A DNA stretch of 8,183 bases from Campylobacteraceae bacterium (GCA_027066355.1 JAMONW010000121.1:1-8183); one strand, 5' to 3'. Shown: positions 1 through 5,507, counted from the stretch's first letter. Translations and numbers: made by a program. Notes: generated by a model not told the origin, from the letters alone.

Positions 1-38
1 TATTAAATATTTTAAAATCAATGATTGCCTTTTTTGGG

Positions 39-44
39 TATAAT
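39..44 (+). promoter_or_regulatory. Probable -10 box for the first small gene
   Basis: A perfect TATAAT preceded by GGG and a T-run (31-35) lies 18 bases before the ATG at 63. A start site near 51 would give a leader of about 12 bases that still holds the ribosome site AGGAG (54-58). There is no convincing -35, which is usual for sigma-70 promoters in Campylobacterota. Confidence 0.6.
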
Positions 45-62
45 TTTACTTAAAGGAGTTTA

Positions 63-266
63 ATGGAAGATAAAAAAATATTGCTAAATGAAATAAAAGA
101 GCTATGGAACACAAAAAATATTGATAATTTCGATATATCACCCGAACTTTTAGACTATTTAGAGTTAAATGATTTAAAAAAACTTAAAGCAAAAATTTTA
201 GAATCTAAAAATAAATTAAGTAAAGATCAAAAAGAGTGGTTATCAAAATTTAGAAAAAATAGTTAA
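63..266 (+). CDS. Small hypothetical protein, 67 aa, highly charged and probably helical
   Basis: I do not recognise the family. The protein is 67 residues long and rich in Lys, Glu, Leu, Asn and Asp, with no cysteine, no signal peptide and no membrane segment. The spacing of Leu and Ile suggests two or three amphipathic helices, roughly residues 4-16, 25-48 and 52-63, so a small cytosolic helical bundle is likely. The last part (KDQKEWLSKFRK) is strongly basic. The start is well supported: AGGAG lies 4 bases before the ATG, a TATAAT box lies just upstream, and a terminator follows. It therefore looks monocistronic. Codon use is AT-rich like its neighbours. Reality as a gene is fairly sure; function is unknown. 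Confidence 0.75.
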   Translation: MEDKKILLNEIKELWNTKNIDNFDISPELLDYLELNDLKKLKAKILESKNKLSKDQKEWLSKFRKNS

Positions 267-308
267 AGAGCAAATGCTCTTTTGAGTAACAACCCAACTT
301 CATGGGTT
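265..308 (+). other. Two consecutive stem-loops after the small gene
   Basis: The first stem is AAAGAGC (265-271) with GCTCTTT (276-282) around a 4-base loop, starting within the stop codon. The second is AACCCA (291-296) with TGGGTT (303-308) around a 6-base loop. On the plus strand they precede the T-run terminator. On the minus strand the first stem is followed, after three bases, by a T-rich tract (259-252), so it could also terminate leftward transcription. Confidence 0.5.
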
Positions 309-338
309 TAAATAGTTTTATACTATTTAAGTTTTTTT
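308..338 (+). terminator. Rho-independent terminator
   Basis: A perfect 9-bp stem TTAAATAGT (308-316) / ACTATTTAA (322-330) with the 5-base loop TTTAT is followed by G and seven T (332-338). The stem is AT-rich and so individually weak, but its perfection, the T-run and its place behind the small gene support a terminator. Confidence 0.65.
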
Positions 339-457
339 AGAATAAATTAAAAGGACAATCAAATTATAACAATATTTGCAAATAGTATATTAAAATATTT
401 CAAATTTATATATTTTTTTTAAAAAATTTCACTTTTTAATATTTAGAGGTAGATATA
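339..457. other. AT-rich intergenic stretch without a gene
   Basis: No open frame with a credible start is present on either strand. The interval lies between the plus-strand terminator and the 3' end of the minus-strand DUF523 gene. It holds a run of eight T followed by six A (around 413-426), which could serve as a weak release site. It also has a TATAAT on the minus strand (363-368) facing left towards the hairpin row. Confidence 0.5.
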
Positions 458-910
458 TTATCTCTTTTTTGAAATTTCTAAATAATCCTCAGCATCAAAG
501 GCCTCTACTCCTCTATCTATTGCCTCTTGTGCCATTATACCAGCACCTTTTGTAGATATTAACTCTTTATTAGAATTATATATTTTTGCACTACAAACGC
601 CACAGCTTGGGCTTCTATCTTTACCAATGAATAACTCTATATCTCTATTATTATCAAAAAATGCTTTTGCATACTCCTTAATTGGTGGAGTCAAATTAGC
701 AAATGTTACATTAGATATTGCTCTTATACCCATATTATCCTCTATTAAATCCATAGTTGGACGAGGTGTTCCATAACAAAAATCCTCTGGACAAAATGGC
801 ACAAACTCATACCCCTCCAATAGACCAAGCAACTTGGGGTCATAATTATCACTACCATCATAGCGACACCTATTTCCTAGCAAACAAGCTGAAATTGCAA
901 CTTTTTTCAT
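458..910 (-). CDS. DUF523 / TudS-like [4Fe-4S] protein
   Basis: At 150 residues this is a full-length DUF523 protein. Family motifs are clear: SACLLGNRCRYDG (residues 7-19), PFCPE (38-42), GTPRPTMDL (47-55) and KDRSPSCG (97-104). Some members, named TudS, are thiouracil desulfidases that use a [4Fe-4S] cluster held by three cysteines with one iron free for the substrate. C9, C40 and C103 are the likely ligands here, and E42 and S100 sit in the conserved active-site segments. This is family knowledge; the substrate of this copy cannot be read from sequence. C15, C45 and C106 are extra cysteines. It has no signal peptide, so it is cytosolic. The ATG at 908-910 has only a weak AAGG (917-920) upstream. 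It appears monocistronic and is divergent from pssA. Confidence 0.85.
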   Translation of the reverse strand: MKKVAISACLLGNRCRYDGSDNYDPKLLGLLEGYEFVPFCPEDFCYGTPRPTMDLIEDNMGIRAISNVTFANLTPPIKEYAKAFFDNNRDIELFIGKDRSPSCGVCSAKIYNSNKELISTKGAGIMAQEAIDRGVEAFDAEDYLEISKKR

Positions 911-943
911 TTTAAACCTTAAATCATATTATTGTAATAAATA

Positions 944-952
944 ATGATACCA
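944..952 (-). promoter_or_regulatory. Possible extended -10 promoter for the DUF523 gene
   Basis: On the minus strand TGG immediately precedes TATCAT (944-949). A start near 937 would give a leader of about 27 bases before the ATG. No -35 is evident. It sits back to back with the pssA promoter. Confidence 0.4.
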
Positions 953-967
953 TAAAAAGAAATAGGG

Positions 968-973
968 TAAAAT
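968..973 (+). promoter_or_regulatory. Probable -10 box for pssA-mqnP
   Basis: TAAAAT preceded by GGG, the same context as the TATAAT at 39-44, lies 35 bases before the pssA ATG. A strong ribosome site AAAAGGA (997-1003) lies between them. No -35 is visible. Confidence 0.45.
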
Positions 974-1008
974 TATATCTAATATTTATTGTTTATAAAA
1001 GGAAATAT

Positions 1009-1563
1009 ATGAACCTATATGACAAAAACAACCACTTTAACTTAGCAAACTCTATTACTTTTGCAAATGTTGCATGTGGAACAATTGCTCTTTATTTTGT
1101 AACTCAAAAAGAGTTTCTTGTTGCAATTATTTTAGCTTGGATTGCCGGAGCGCTTGATATTGCTGATGGTAAAGTAGCTAGAAAATATAAACTCTCAACA
1201 GAGTTTGGAGTGCAACTTGATAGCTTTGCAGACTTTTTAAGCTTTGTTATAATGCCAGCATTTTTGCTATTTTATTCACTTGAAATAAGTAGTGGCTTTA
1301 CAAAACTAATTGTTGGTCTTGTTTTTGTTTACTATATAATTAGTGGGCTTCGCCGTTTGGTAGCATTTAATTTAAAAACAGATGCTGGAAGTGTTAGCAA
1401 ATATTTTGAAGGTGTGCCAACACCACTTGGCGCAATACTACTTTGGGTTTTATATCTGCTAAGCCACACTTTTGGGCTTTTAACTTCACCTTGGTTAATT
1501 GCAGTTTTAGTAGCAATTATTGGATGGCTTTTAAACTCAAAAGTAAAGGTGCCTCACCCATAA
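1009..1563 (+). CDS. pssA: CDP-diacylglycerol--serine O-phosphatidyltransferase
   Basis: This integral membrane enzyme joins serine to CDP-diacylglycerol, giving phosphatidylserine and CMP, the precursor of phosphatidylethanolamine (EC 2.7.8.8). The CDP-alcohol phosphatidyltransferase signature is intact: D50, D53-G54, A57-R58, G67, D71 and D75, in the order DxxDGxxAR-x8-GxxxDxxxD. Residues 12-24 (NLANSITFANVAC) resemble the N-terminal stretch typical of PssA rather than PgsA. About six hydrophobic segments cover residues 16-175. At 184 residues it is near the short Bacillus-type PssA. The start has AAAAGGA 5 bases upstream. The stop TAA shares its last base with the ATG of mqnP, so the two are co-transcribed and probably translationally coupled. 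Specificity for serine over glycerol phosphate or inositol is inferred. Confidence 0.85.
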   Translation: MNLYDKNNHFNLANSITFANVACGTIALYFVTQKEFLVAIILAWIAGALDIADGKVARKYKLSTEFGVQLDSFADFLSFVIMPAFLLFYSLEISSGFTKLIVGLVFVYYIISGLRRLVAFNLKTDAGSVSKYFEGVPTPLGAILLWVLYLLSHTFGLLTSPWLIAVLVAIIGWLLNSKVKVPHP

Positions 1564-2417
1564 TGAGCTTTAAAAACAAACTAAAAAACTTTAGTGAATT
1601 GGTGATGTTTGAACACACTATATTTTCACTTCCATTTATATTTTTGGCAATGGTTGTTAGTGCAAAAGGGTGGTTTGGCTGGAAATTACTACTTCTTGGA
1701 GCTTTAGCAGCAGTAACTGCTAGAAACTTTGCAATGGGTGTAAATAGATACCTCGATAGAGATATAGATGCTATTAATCCACGCACCAAAAATCGTCCAT
1801 CTGTTGATGGTAGAGTTAGCACTAAAGAGATGTTGATTTTTATTGCCATAAATGGGCTTGGATTTGTGCTAGTAGCATACTTTATAAACTCTTTGGCATT
1901 TAAACTTAGCATACCTATCTTAGCAATTTTAGGAGCTTATACCCTATTTAAGCGCTTTAGTGCATTAGCTCATATAATTTTAGGTATTAGCCTTGGTTTA
2001 GCGCCAATTGCAGGTGCTGTGGCAGTTCTTGGAGCAATTCCTAGCTGGGTTGTAATTTTAAGTATAGGAGTTGTTTTTTGGGTTGCTGGATTTGATTTGC
2101 TCTACTCTCTACAAGATATTGAGTTTGATAAAAAACATAATCTACACTCTATTCCATCTCGCTTTGGAGCTAAAAATACGCTTCTTATTGCTCTTGCTTT
2201 TCATACAATTACAGTGCTTTGCTGGTATTTTTTTGTTAAAGTTGCAAACTTAGGCAACTTTGCTCTCTTAGCAGTAATAATAAGTGCTATTATGCTAGGG
2301 TATGAACACTATTTAGTGCGCAAAGACTTTACTAAAATTGATAGAGCCTTTTTTACAGTAAATGGATATTTAGGTTTTATCTTTTTTATTTTAGTAACTA
2401 TTGATGTTGTTTTTTAA
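1563..2417 (+). CDS. mqnP: Menaquinone-pathway polyprenyltransferase (UbiA family, MqnP-like)
   Basis: This UbiA-superfamily membrane prenyltransferase most likely attaches the polyprenyl chain in futalosine-route menaquinone synthesis. The first Asp-rich motif is NRYLDRDIDA (N61, D65, D69) followed by PRTKNRP (73-79). The second is DLLYSLQDIEFD (178-189), followed by LHSIPSRFG (194-202). Both bind Mg-diphosphate. Hydrophobic helices fill the remainder. Length is 284 residues, normal for the family. An in-frame start at 1443 would lie inside pssA and is rejected. The ATG at 1563 overlaps the pssA stop, has AAAGGTG 12 bases upstream, and gives the expected N-terminus leading to FEHTIFSLPF. UbiA acting in ubiquinone synthesis is the alternative, disfavoured because Campylobacterota use menaquinone. 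The 3' end overlaps a minus-strand lipoprotein gene by 20 bp. Confidence 0.82.
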   Translation: MSFKNKLKNFSELVMFEHTIFSLPFIFLAMVVSAKGWFGWKLLLLGALAAVTARNFAMGVNRYLDRDIDAINPRTKNRPSVDGRVSTKEMLIFIAINGLGFVLVAYFINSLAFKLSIPILAILGAYTLFKRFSALAHIILGISLGLAPIAGAVAVLGAIPSWVVILSIGVVFWVAGFDLLYSLQDIEFDKKHNLHSIPSRFGAKNTLLIALAFHTITVLCWYFFVKVANLGNFALLAVIISAIMLGYEHYLVRKDFTKIDRAFFTVNGYLGFIFFILVTIDVVF

Positions 2418-2574
2418 CTCTATCTATCATATCTTGAGTTATTACAACAGTTGTTCCTGAAGCTCTCTCATAATCGCCATCTGGCTGATATAGGTTCATA
2501 GCAACTGCATTATCTCTAGCACATCCTGTAAATATTGCCACTGCAGCAGTTGCTGCAAAAATTAATGATTTCAT
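2398..2574 (-). CDS. Small lipoprotein, 58 aa, unknown function
   Basis: A short frame opens with ATG (2574-2572) and ends with TAG (2400-2398). The product begins MKSLIFAATAAVAIFTGC: one Lys, a hydrophobic core and a lipobox FTGC with Cys18. Phe at -3 is slightly off the usual Leu/Val/Ile. The mature part would be 41 polar residues starting CARDNAVAMNLYQPDGDYE. Ala at +2 argues for outer-membrane sorting by the E. coli rule, which may not hold here. Expression signals are strong: AAAGGA (2586-2581) six bases before the ATG, and a consensus promoter at 2634-2663. I do not recognise the family. It converges on mqnP and its last six codons plus stop overlap that gene. No terminator is visible beyond its stop. 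Confidence 0.75.
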   Translation of the reverse strand: MKSLIFAATAAVAIFTGCARDNAVAMNLYQPDGDYERASGTTVVITQDMIDRVKKQHQ

Positions 2575-2633
2575 TTTAATTCCTTTAAATACTCCAAATA
2601 TTGGAAGTATATATTTTTTAATATAATACAGTA

Positions 2634-2663
2634 ATTATATCATATAATATTAAAAAATGTCAA
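2634..2663 (-). promoter_or_regulatory. Consensus sigma-70 promoter for the lipoprotein gene
   Basis: On the minus strand a perfect TTGACA (2663-2658) and a perfect TATAAT (2639-2634) are separated by 18 bp, with TG two bases before the -10. The start would be near 2627, giving a leader of about 53 bases. The leader contains a small inverted repeat, CCAA/TTGG around ATA (2594-2604), just upstream of the ribosome site. This is the only promoter in the window with a perfect -35. Confidence 0.75.
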
Positions 2664-2692
2664 TATGTTATTAAATATTTTAAATTAAATAG

Positions 2693-2724
2693 AAAAAAGC
2701 ATAAATTACTTTTATATAATTTAT
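2693..2724 (-). terminator. Probable terminator of the DUF445 gene
   Basis: On the minus strand, 7 bases after the stop codon, an 8-bp stem ATAAATTA/TAATTTAT (2724-2717 with 2708-2701, loop of 8) is followed by GC and six T (2698-2693). The stem is all A-T and so weak, but the position and T-run are right. Confidence 0.45.
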
Positions 2725-2731
2725 TTAGCAA

Positions 2732-3442
2732 CTAAAGGTTTTGAATCAAAACAGAAACAAATCCAATTAATCCACCAAAAACTCCACCCCAAACAACTAG
2801 CCACTCTAAATGCTCTTTGATAAGCTTATTTATTAACTCTTTTACACTCTTTGGACCAAGCTCTGCAAGGCGATTTTCTACAATACTCTCTACTTTTTGA
2901 ACTAAATCATCACTTAAATTAGAGCTTTGCAGATGACTATCAAGCTGCTTTCTAAAGGTATCACTAGATACAATTTTAACAACTGCACTCTTTAATTTAG
3001 TGTTAAAACTATCTCTAAGCCCCTCTAAAGACTCCTCTCCACCAAACATATTTATAAGCTGTCCAAATTTTGACTCCATAACACTCTCTTTTAAGGCATC
3101 AAAAGCTACATTAAAATCTGTATTTTCTACAATTGGCACTAAATTTATCTTATTCTCTTCATCTTTAAAAAACTTTTGTAGCCTATCTTTTGTAAAAAAC
3201 TGCTCCATAATCATATCTTTTATAGCTTTTTTAAACTTTTGGAAATTAAGCTCTATTACCCCAGAACCATAAAGAAATGGCACTTTATTAAAGAGCATAA
3301 ATATAGCAATTTGATTAGTTATTGCACCCGAAAGAGCAAATAACCCTGTATAGTAGAGATAGTTTTTATATTCACCTGGTGCATAAAAAGAGCCAATAAT
3401 TAAAAATAGTGCAACTAAATTTATAAAAGTTGATTTTCTCAT
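2732..3442 (-). CDS. DUF445 family membrane protein
   Basis: At 236 residues this is a short DUF445 protein. The family hallmarks are present: an N-terminal membrane pair (about 6-22 and 28-51) whose second helix holds SGAITNQIAIFMLFNKVPF (38-56), a long helical charged middle region (about 65-210), and a C-terminal helix beginning HLEWLVVWGGVFGGLIGF (211-228). The family's molecular function is not established. The middle region probably lies on one side of the membrane, tethered at both ends. The frame stays open back to 3595, but the extra 51 residues are encoded by palindromic repeats and carry no family similarity. The ATG at 3442-3440 has AAGGAG (3453-3448) five bases upstream and is chosen as the start. 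It lies downstream of aroC on the same strand, behind a 314-bp repeat-rich gap. Confidence 0.82.
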   Translation of the reverse strand: MRKSTFINLVALFLIIGSFYAPGEYKNYLYYTGLFALSGAITNQIAIFMLFNKVPFLYGSGVIELNFQKFKKAIKDMIMEQFFTKDRLQKFFKDEENKINLVPIVENTDFNVAFDALKESVMESKFGQLINMFGGEESLEGLRDSFNTKLKSAVVKIVSSDTFRKQLDSHLQSSNLSDDLVQKVESIVENRLAELGPKSVKELINKLIKEHLEWLVVWGGVFGGLIGFVSVLIQNL

Positions 3443-3481
3443 ATTAACTCCTTCTCTTTTAATAGATATAAAGTTTAAAAC

Positions 3482-3499
3482 CAAACTCTTGGCGCGAAC
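3482..3499. repeat. Repeat A, copy 1
   Basis: CAAACTCTTGGCGCGAAC, identical over 18 bp to 3593-3610. It continues into CTTGTGCC, which can fold back on GGCGC using G-T pairs. Confidence 0.75.
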
Positions 3500-3523
3500 C
3501 TTGTGCCTTTGCACTCTCTTTGA

Positions 3524-3543
3524 GAAGTTCGCACTTCTAGCAC
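3524..3543. repeat. Repeat C, copy 1
   Basis: GAAGTTCGCACTTCTAGCAC forms a hairpin of GAAGT/ACTTC around TCGC, extended to 6 bp by flanking A-T. It matches 3715-3734 with two differences in 20 bases. Confidence 0.7.
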
Positions 3544-3545
3544 AC

Positions 3546-3568
3546 GGAAACCAGAACTTGTTCTGGTC
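3546..3568. repeat. Repeat B, copy 1 (palindrome)
   Basis: An 8-bp perfect inverted repeat, ACCAGAAC (3550-3557) / GTTCTGGT (3560-3567), surrounds TT. The 23-bp unit starting GGAAACC is identical to 3676-3698. It folds as a hairpin on either strand; read on the minus strand it is followed by TTTCC. Confidence 0.8.
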
Positions 3569-3592
3569 TAAAGCTTGATTTTTAATGTAGTT

Positions 3593-3618
3593 CAAACTCT
3601 TGGCGCGAACAAGTTCAC
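3593..3618. repeat. Repeat A, copy 2, with palindromic extension
   Basis: The first 18 bases equal copy 1. It then runs AAGTTCAC, so that GCGCGAAC-AA-GTTCACGC (3603-3620) is an inverted repeat with one mismatch. Its core matches that of repeat B in inverted order. Confidence 0.65.
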
Positions 3619-3643
3619 GCTTCCAAATCCTATTAAAGTTGTA

Positions 3644-3649
3644 ATTTTA
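3644..3649 (-). promoter_or_regulatory. Tentative -10 box upstream of the DUF445 gene
   Basis: TAAAAT on the minus strand lies in the only AT-rich island of the repeat cluster (about 3631-3668). If used, the message would start near 3637 and carry a leader of about 195 bases containing repeats A', B, C and A. No -35 is seen. Read-through from aroC is the alternative source of transcript. Confidence 0.3.
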
Positions 3650-3675
3650 CTATAACTTTATATTTTTAGCCTCTT

Positions 3676-3698
3676 GGAAACCAGAACTTGTTCTGGTC
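3676..3698. repeat. Repeat B, copy 2 (palindrome)
   Basis: Identical over 23 bp to copy 1, including the 8-bp stem (3680-3687 with 3690-3697). It is preceded by CTCTTGG, the same heptamer that opens the GC-rich part of repeat A, which shows the modular make-up. Confidence 0.8.
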
Positions 3699-3714
3699 AA
3701 AAGTTTATTTCTGT

Positions 3715-3757
3715 GAAGTTTGCACTTCCAGCACCCAAAACCAGAACTTATTGGGTC
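3715..3757. repeat. Repeat C copy 2 joined to a diverged repeat B
   Basis: GAAGTTTGCACTTCCAGCAC (3715-3734) is repeat C. It runs into AACCAGAACTTATTGGGTC, a repeat B whose palindrome has decayed. A new inverted repeat, ACCCAA (3733-3738) / TTGGGT (3751-3756), still allows a hairpin. The far end touches the aroC stop codon. The C-then-B order is the same as at 3524-3568. Confidence 0.65.
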
Positions 3758-4833
3758 TAAAACTTATAAATCTTTTTTAAATACTCCATTTTAGCACCCA
3801 TATTCAAAAGCGCCATATCAGCTAATACAAGTGCCATCATAGCTTCGCACACAACTACACCTCTAATTGCCACACACGGATCATGACGACCTTCTAGCTT
3901 ATAAGTTATCTCTTCGCCTCTTATATTTAGGCTCTTTTGCTCTTTAAAGATTGATGGTGTTGGCTTAAACCAAACTTTTGCACTTACAGTATCACCATTA
4001 CTAATACCACCCAAAACTCCTCCACTATGATTGCTTAAAAAGCCATCTTTACCTATTGCATCATTATTTTGGCTACCTCTTTTTCTTGCAACCTCTATTC
4101 CATCACCAATTTCAACTGCTTTAGCCGCATTTATACTCATCATAGCATTTGCAAGTTGAGCATCAAGCTTATGATACATTGGCTCACCCAATCCAACTGG
4201 CACTCCAACTGCTTCTACAAGCACTGCTCCACCAACAGAATCATGGCTCTTTTTTGCCTTTAAAATAGCATCTTTTTGCGCCTCGTAAGCCTCTTTATCT
4301 AAACTTTTAACATCATTTGTTTTTGCAAAATCAAAATCTAACTCTTTAGACTCTATGCCATCAACCTCTAAAATACCAGCTCTTACCTCAACACCAAGCT
4401 CTCTTAGCATTAGTTTAGCAACTGCTCCAGCTGCCACTCTTGCAGCAGTTTCTCTTGCACTACTCCTACCACCACCTCTATAATCTCTTATGCCATACTT
4501 ATTCCAATAGGTAAAATCAGCGTGTCCTGGGCGAAAAATATCTTTAATATTATTATAATCACGGCTCTTTTGGTTTTGGTTAAATATTACCATTACTATT
4601 GGTGTGCCTGTGCTAAACCCCTCAAATACACCAGATAGTATCTCTACCTCATCACCCTCTTTTCTAGCAGTTGTAAGAGCGCTCTGCCCTGGTTTTCTTC
4701 TGTTAAGCTCATTTTGAATAAACTCTCCATCTATCTTTAAACCAGCTGGAACACTATCTACTACACATCCAATCGCCCTGCCGTGCGACTCTCCAAAGGT
4801 TGTAACTCTAAATTTTAATCCAAAGGTATTCAT
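3757..4833 (-). CDS. aroC: Chorismate synthase
   Basis: The enzyme converts 5-enolpyruvylshikimate-3-phosphate to chorismate with reduced FMN, the last common step of the shikimate pathway (EC 4.2.3.5), in the cytosol. Length is 358 residues, typical. Signatures in order: GESHGRAIG (14-22, His17), FRPGHAD (100-106, His104), RGGGRSSARETAARVA (119-134), NHSGGVLGGISNG (268-280) and GRHDPC (315-320). The ATG overlaps the rnc stop as ATGA, so the gene is translationally coupled to rnc and is the last of a four-gene run. The final codons AAG-TTT-TAG (Lys-Phe-stop) match the conserved flank of the palindromic repeat B that begins here, so the extreme C-terminus seems to be repeat-derived. Chorismate also feeds the futalosine menaquinone route. 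Confidence 0.96.
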   Translation of the reverse strand: MNTFGLKFRVTTFGESHGRAIGCVVDSVPAGLKIDGEFIQNELNRRKPGQSALTTARKEGDEVEILSGVFEGFSTGTPIVMVIFNQNQKSRDYNNIKDIFRPGHADFTYWNKYGIRDYRGGGRSSARETAARVAAGAVAKLMLRELGVEVRAGILEVDGIESKELDFDFAKTNDVKSLDKEAYEAQKDAILKAKKSHDSVGGAVLVEAVGVPVGLGEPMYHKLDAQLANAMMSINAAKAVEIGDGIEVARKRGSQNNDAIGKDGFLSNHSGGVLGGISNGDTVSAKVWFKPTPSIFKEQKSLNIRGEEITYKLEGRHDPCVAIRGVVVCEAMMALVLADMALLNMGAKMEYLKKIYKF

Positions 4834-5507
4834 TTTGCTTTCCTAAGCTTATCTAACGCAATTTTTGCAGCATCTTGTTGAGCCTCTTTTTTACTCTTGC
4901 CTTTTGCTTTAGATATCTCTTTGCCATTTAAGAAAATTGCGATTTCAAATACTTTATCATGGTCTGGTCCACTTGAACCAATTAATGTATAAGTTGGCGT
5001 TGTGCCATACTCTGCTTGAGTTAACTCTTGTAGAGTTGTTTTATAATCTTTGCAAAGAGTATCCAAATCTATTGTTGGATAATTCTCTTCTAACAACTTA
5101 ATTGCAATTTCTCTTGTTTTTTCAAGCCCAGCTTCTAAATAGATAGCTCCCATAAGTGCTTCAAAAGCATTTGATAGTAGAGATTTTTTACTTCTACCTT
5201 TGTTATTCTCTTCTGCAGTTGATAGAAATAGATAATCACCCAAATTAAGAGCTTTTGCCAACTTTGTAAAACCACCCTCATTCACCAAAGATGCCCTAAT
5301 TTTAGATAAAGTCCCCTCATCTTTATTTGGAAATAATTTATATAAATACTCACCAACTATTAAATCTAAAACTGCATCACCTAAAAACTCTAGCCGCTCA
5401 TTATTGTAAGGCTTTTTATAACTTTTGTGAGTTAAAGCCTCAATAATCAACTGCTTATTTCTAAAATGATACTCTATTGTATCTTCTAACTTTGATAAAT
5501 CTTGCAT
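4830..5507 (-). CDS. rnc: Ribonuclease III
   Basis: This dsRNA endonuclease (EC 3.1.26.3) matures rRNA and controls some mRNAs; it acts as a cytosolic dimer. The 225-residue length matches the family. The endonuclease signature is NERLEFLGDAVLDL (36-49) with E37, E40 and D44; E64 lies in DEGTLSK; NAFEALMGA (113-121) holds E116. The dsRNA-binding domain spans about 153-222, ending in GKSKKEAQQDAAKIAL. Residue 113, matching E. coli Asp114 of the metal site, is Asn here. The frame extends upstream to 5558, but that part overlaps rnhA. The ATG at 5507-5505 has AAAGGAG (5519-5513) upstream, gives the family-like start MQDLSKLED, and shares one base with the rnhA stop (TAATG). The 3' end overlaps aroC by 4 bases. 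Confidence 0.95.
   Translation of the reverse strand: MQDLSKLEDTIEYHFRNKQLIIEALTHKSYKKPYNNERLEFLGDAVLDLIVGEYLYKLFPNKDEGTLSKIRASLVNEGGFTKLAKALNLGDYLFLSTAEENNKGRSKKSLLSNAFEALMGAIYLEAGLEKTREIAIKLLEENYPTIDLDTLCKDYKTTLQELTQAEYGTTPTYTLIGSSGPDHDKVFEIAIFLNGKEISKAKGKSKKEAQQDAAKIALDKLRKAK

Larger units (their letters stand above)
3443..3756. repeat. Mosaic of short palindromic repeats between aroC and the DUF445 gene
   Basis: This gene-free interval is built from at least three repeated modules: A (18 bp, copies at 3482 and 3593), B (23 bp, copies at 3546 and 3676, with a diverged copy at 3735) and C (20 bp, copies at 3524 and 3715). B is a near-perfect palindrome and C a short hairpin. A' at 3593 runs into GTTCACGC, completing an imperfect palindrome. 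All share the core GAAC-(TT/AA)-GTTC or parts of it. The modules are clearly richer in G and C than the surrounding AT-rich spacer. The arrangement resembles REP-type intergenic palindromes that end up in mRNA spacers. No transposase or tRNA-like structure is present. Confidence 0.75.

Noticed and set aside
1443..1562. Upstream start for mqnP inside pssA
   Set aside because: It would overlap pssA by 121 bases and add 40 unrelated residues; the ATG at 1563 fits the TAATG coupling and the family N-terminus.
1517..1912. Minus-strand frame of 131 codons opposite mqnP
   Set aside because: It is antisense to a clear UbiA-family gene, with no recognisable domain and no expression signals; a shadow frame.
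2071..2253. Plus-strand 60-codon frame inside mqnP
   Set aside because: Out-of-frame shadow of the prenyltransferase, rich in Leu, Phe and Ile because of the hydrophobic gene beneath.
3000..3272. Plus-strand 90-codon frame opposite the DUF445 gene
   Set aside because: Antisense shadow with Ser/Phe-rich low-complexity content and no ribosome site.
3443..3595. Extension of the DUF445 frame by 51 N-terminal residues
   Set aside because: The extension is translated palindromic repeat, has no family similarity, and lacks a ribosome site; the internal ATG at 3442 has AAGGAG at good spacing.
3546..3698. Repeat B as a LexA-type operator (GAAC...GTTC)
   Set aside because: The half-sites are two bases apart, not the spacing of known LexA boxes, and the copies lie at a gene end rather than over promoters. 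Campylobacterota generally lack LexA.
3482..3757. CRISPR array
   Set aside because: Repeats differ from one another, spacing is irregular, there are no uniform unique spacers, and no cas gene is nearby.
4069..4263. Plus-strand 64-codon frame opposite aroC
   Set aside because: Antisense to a strongly conserved enzyme; no domain or start signal.
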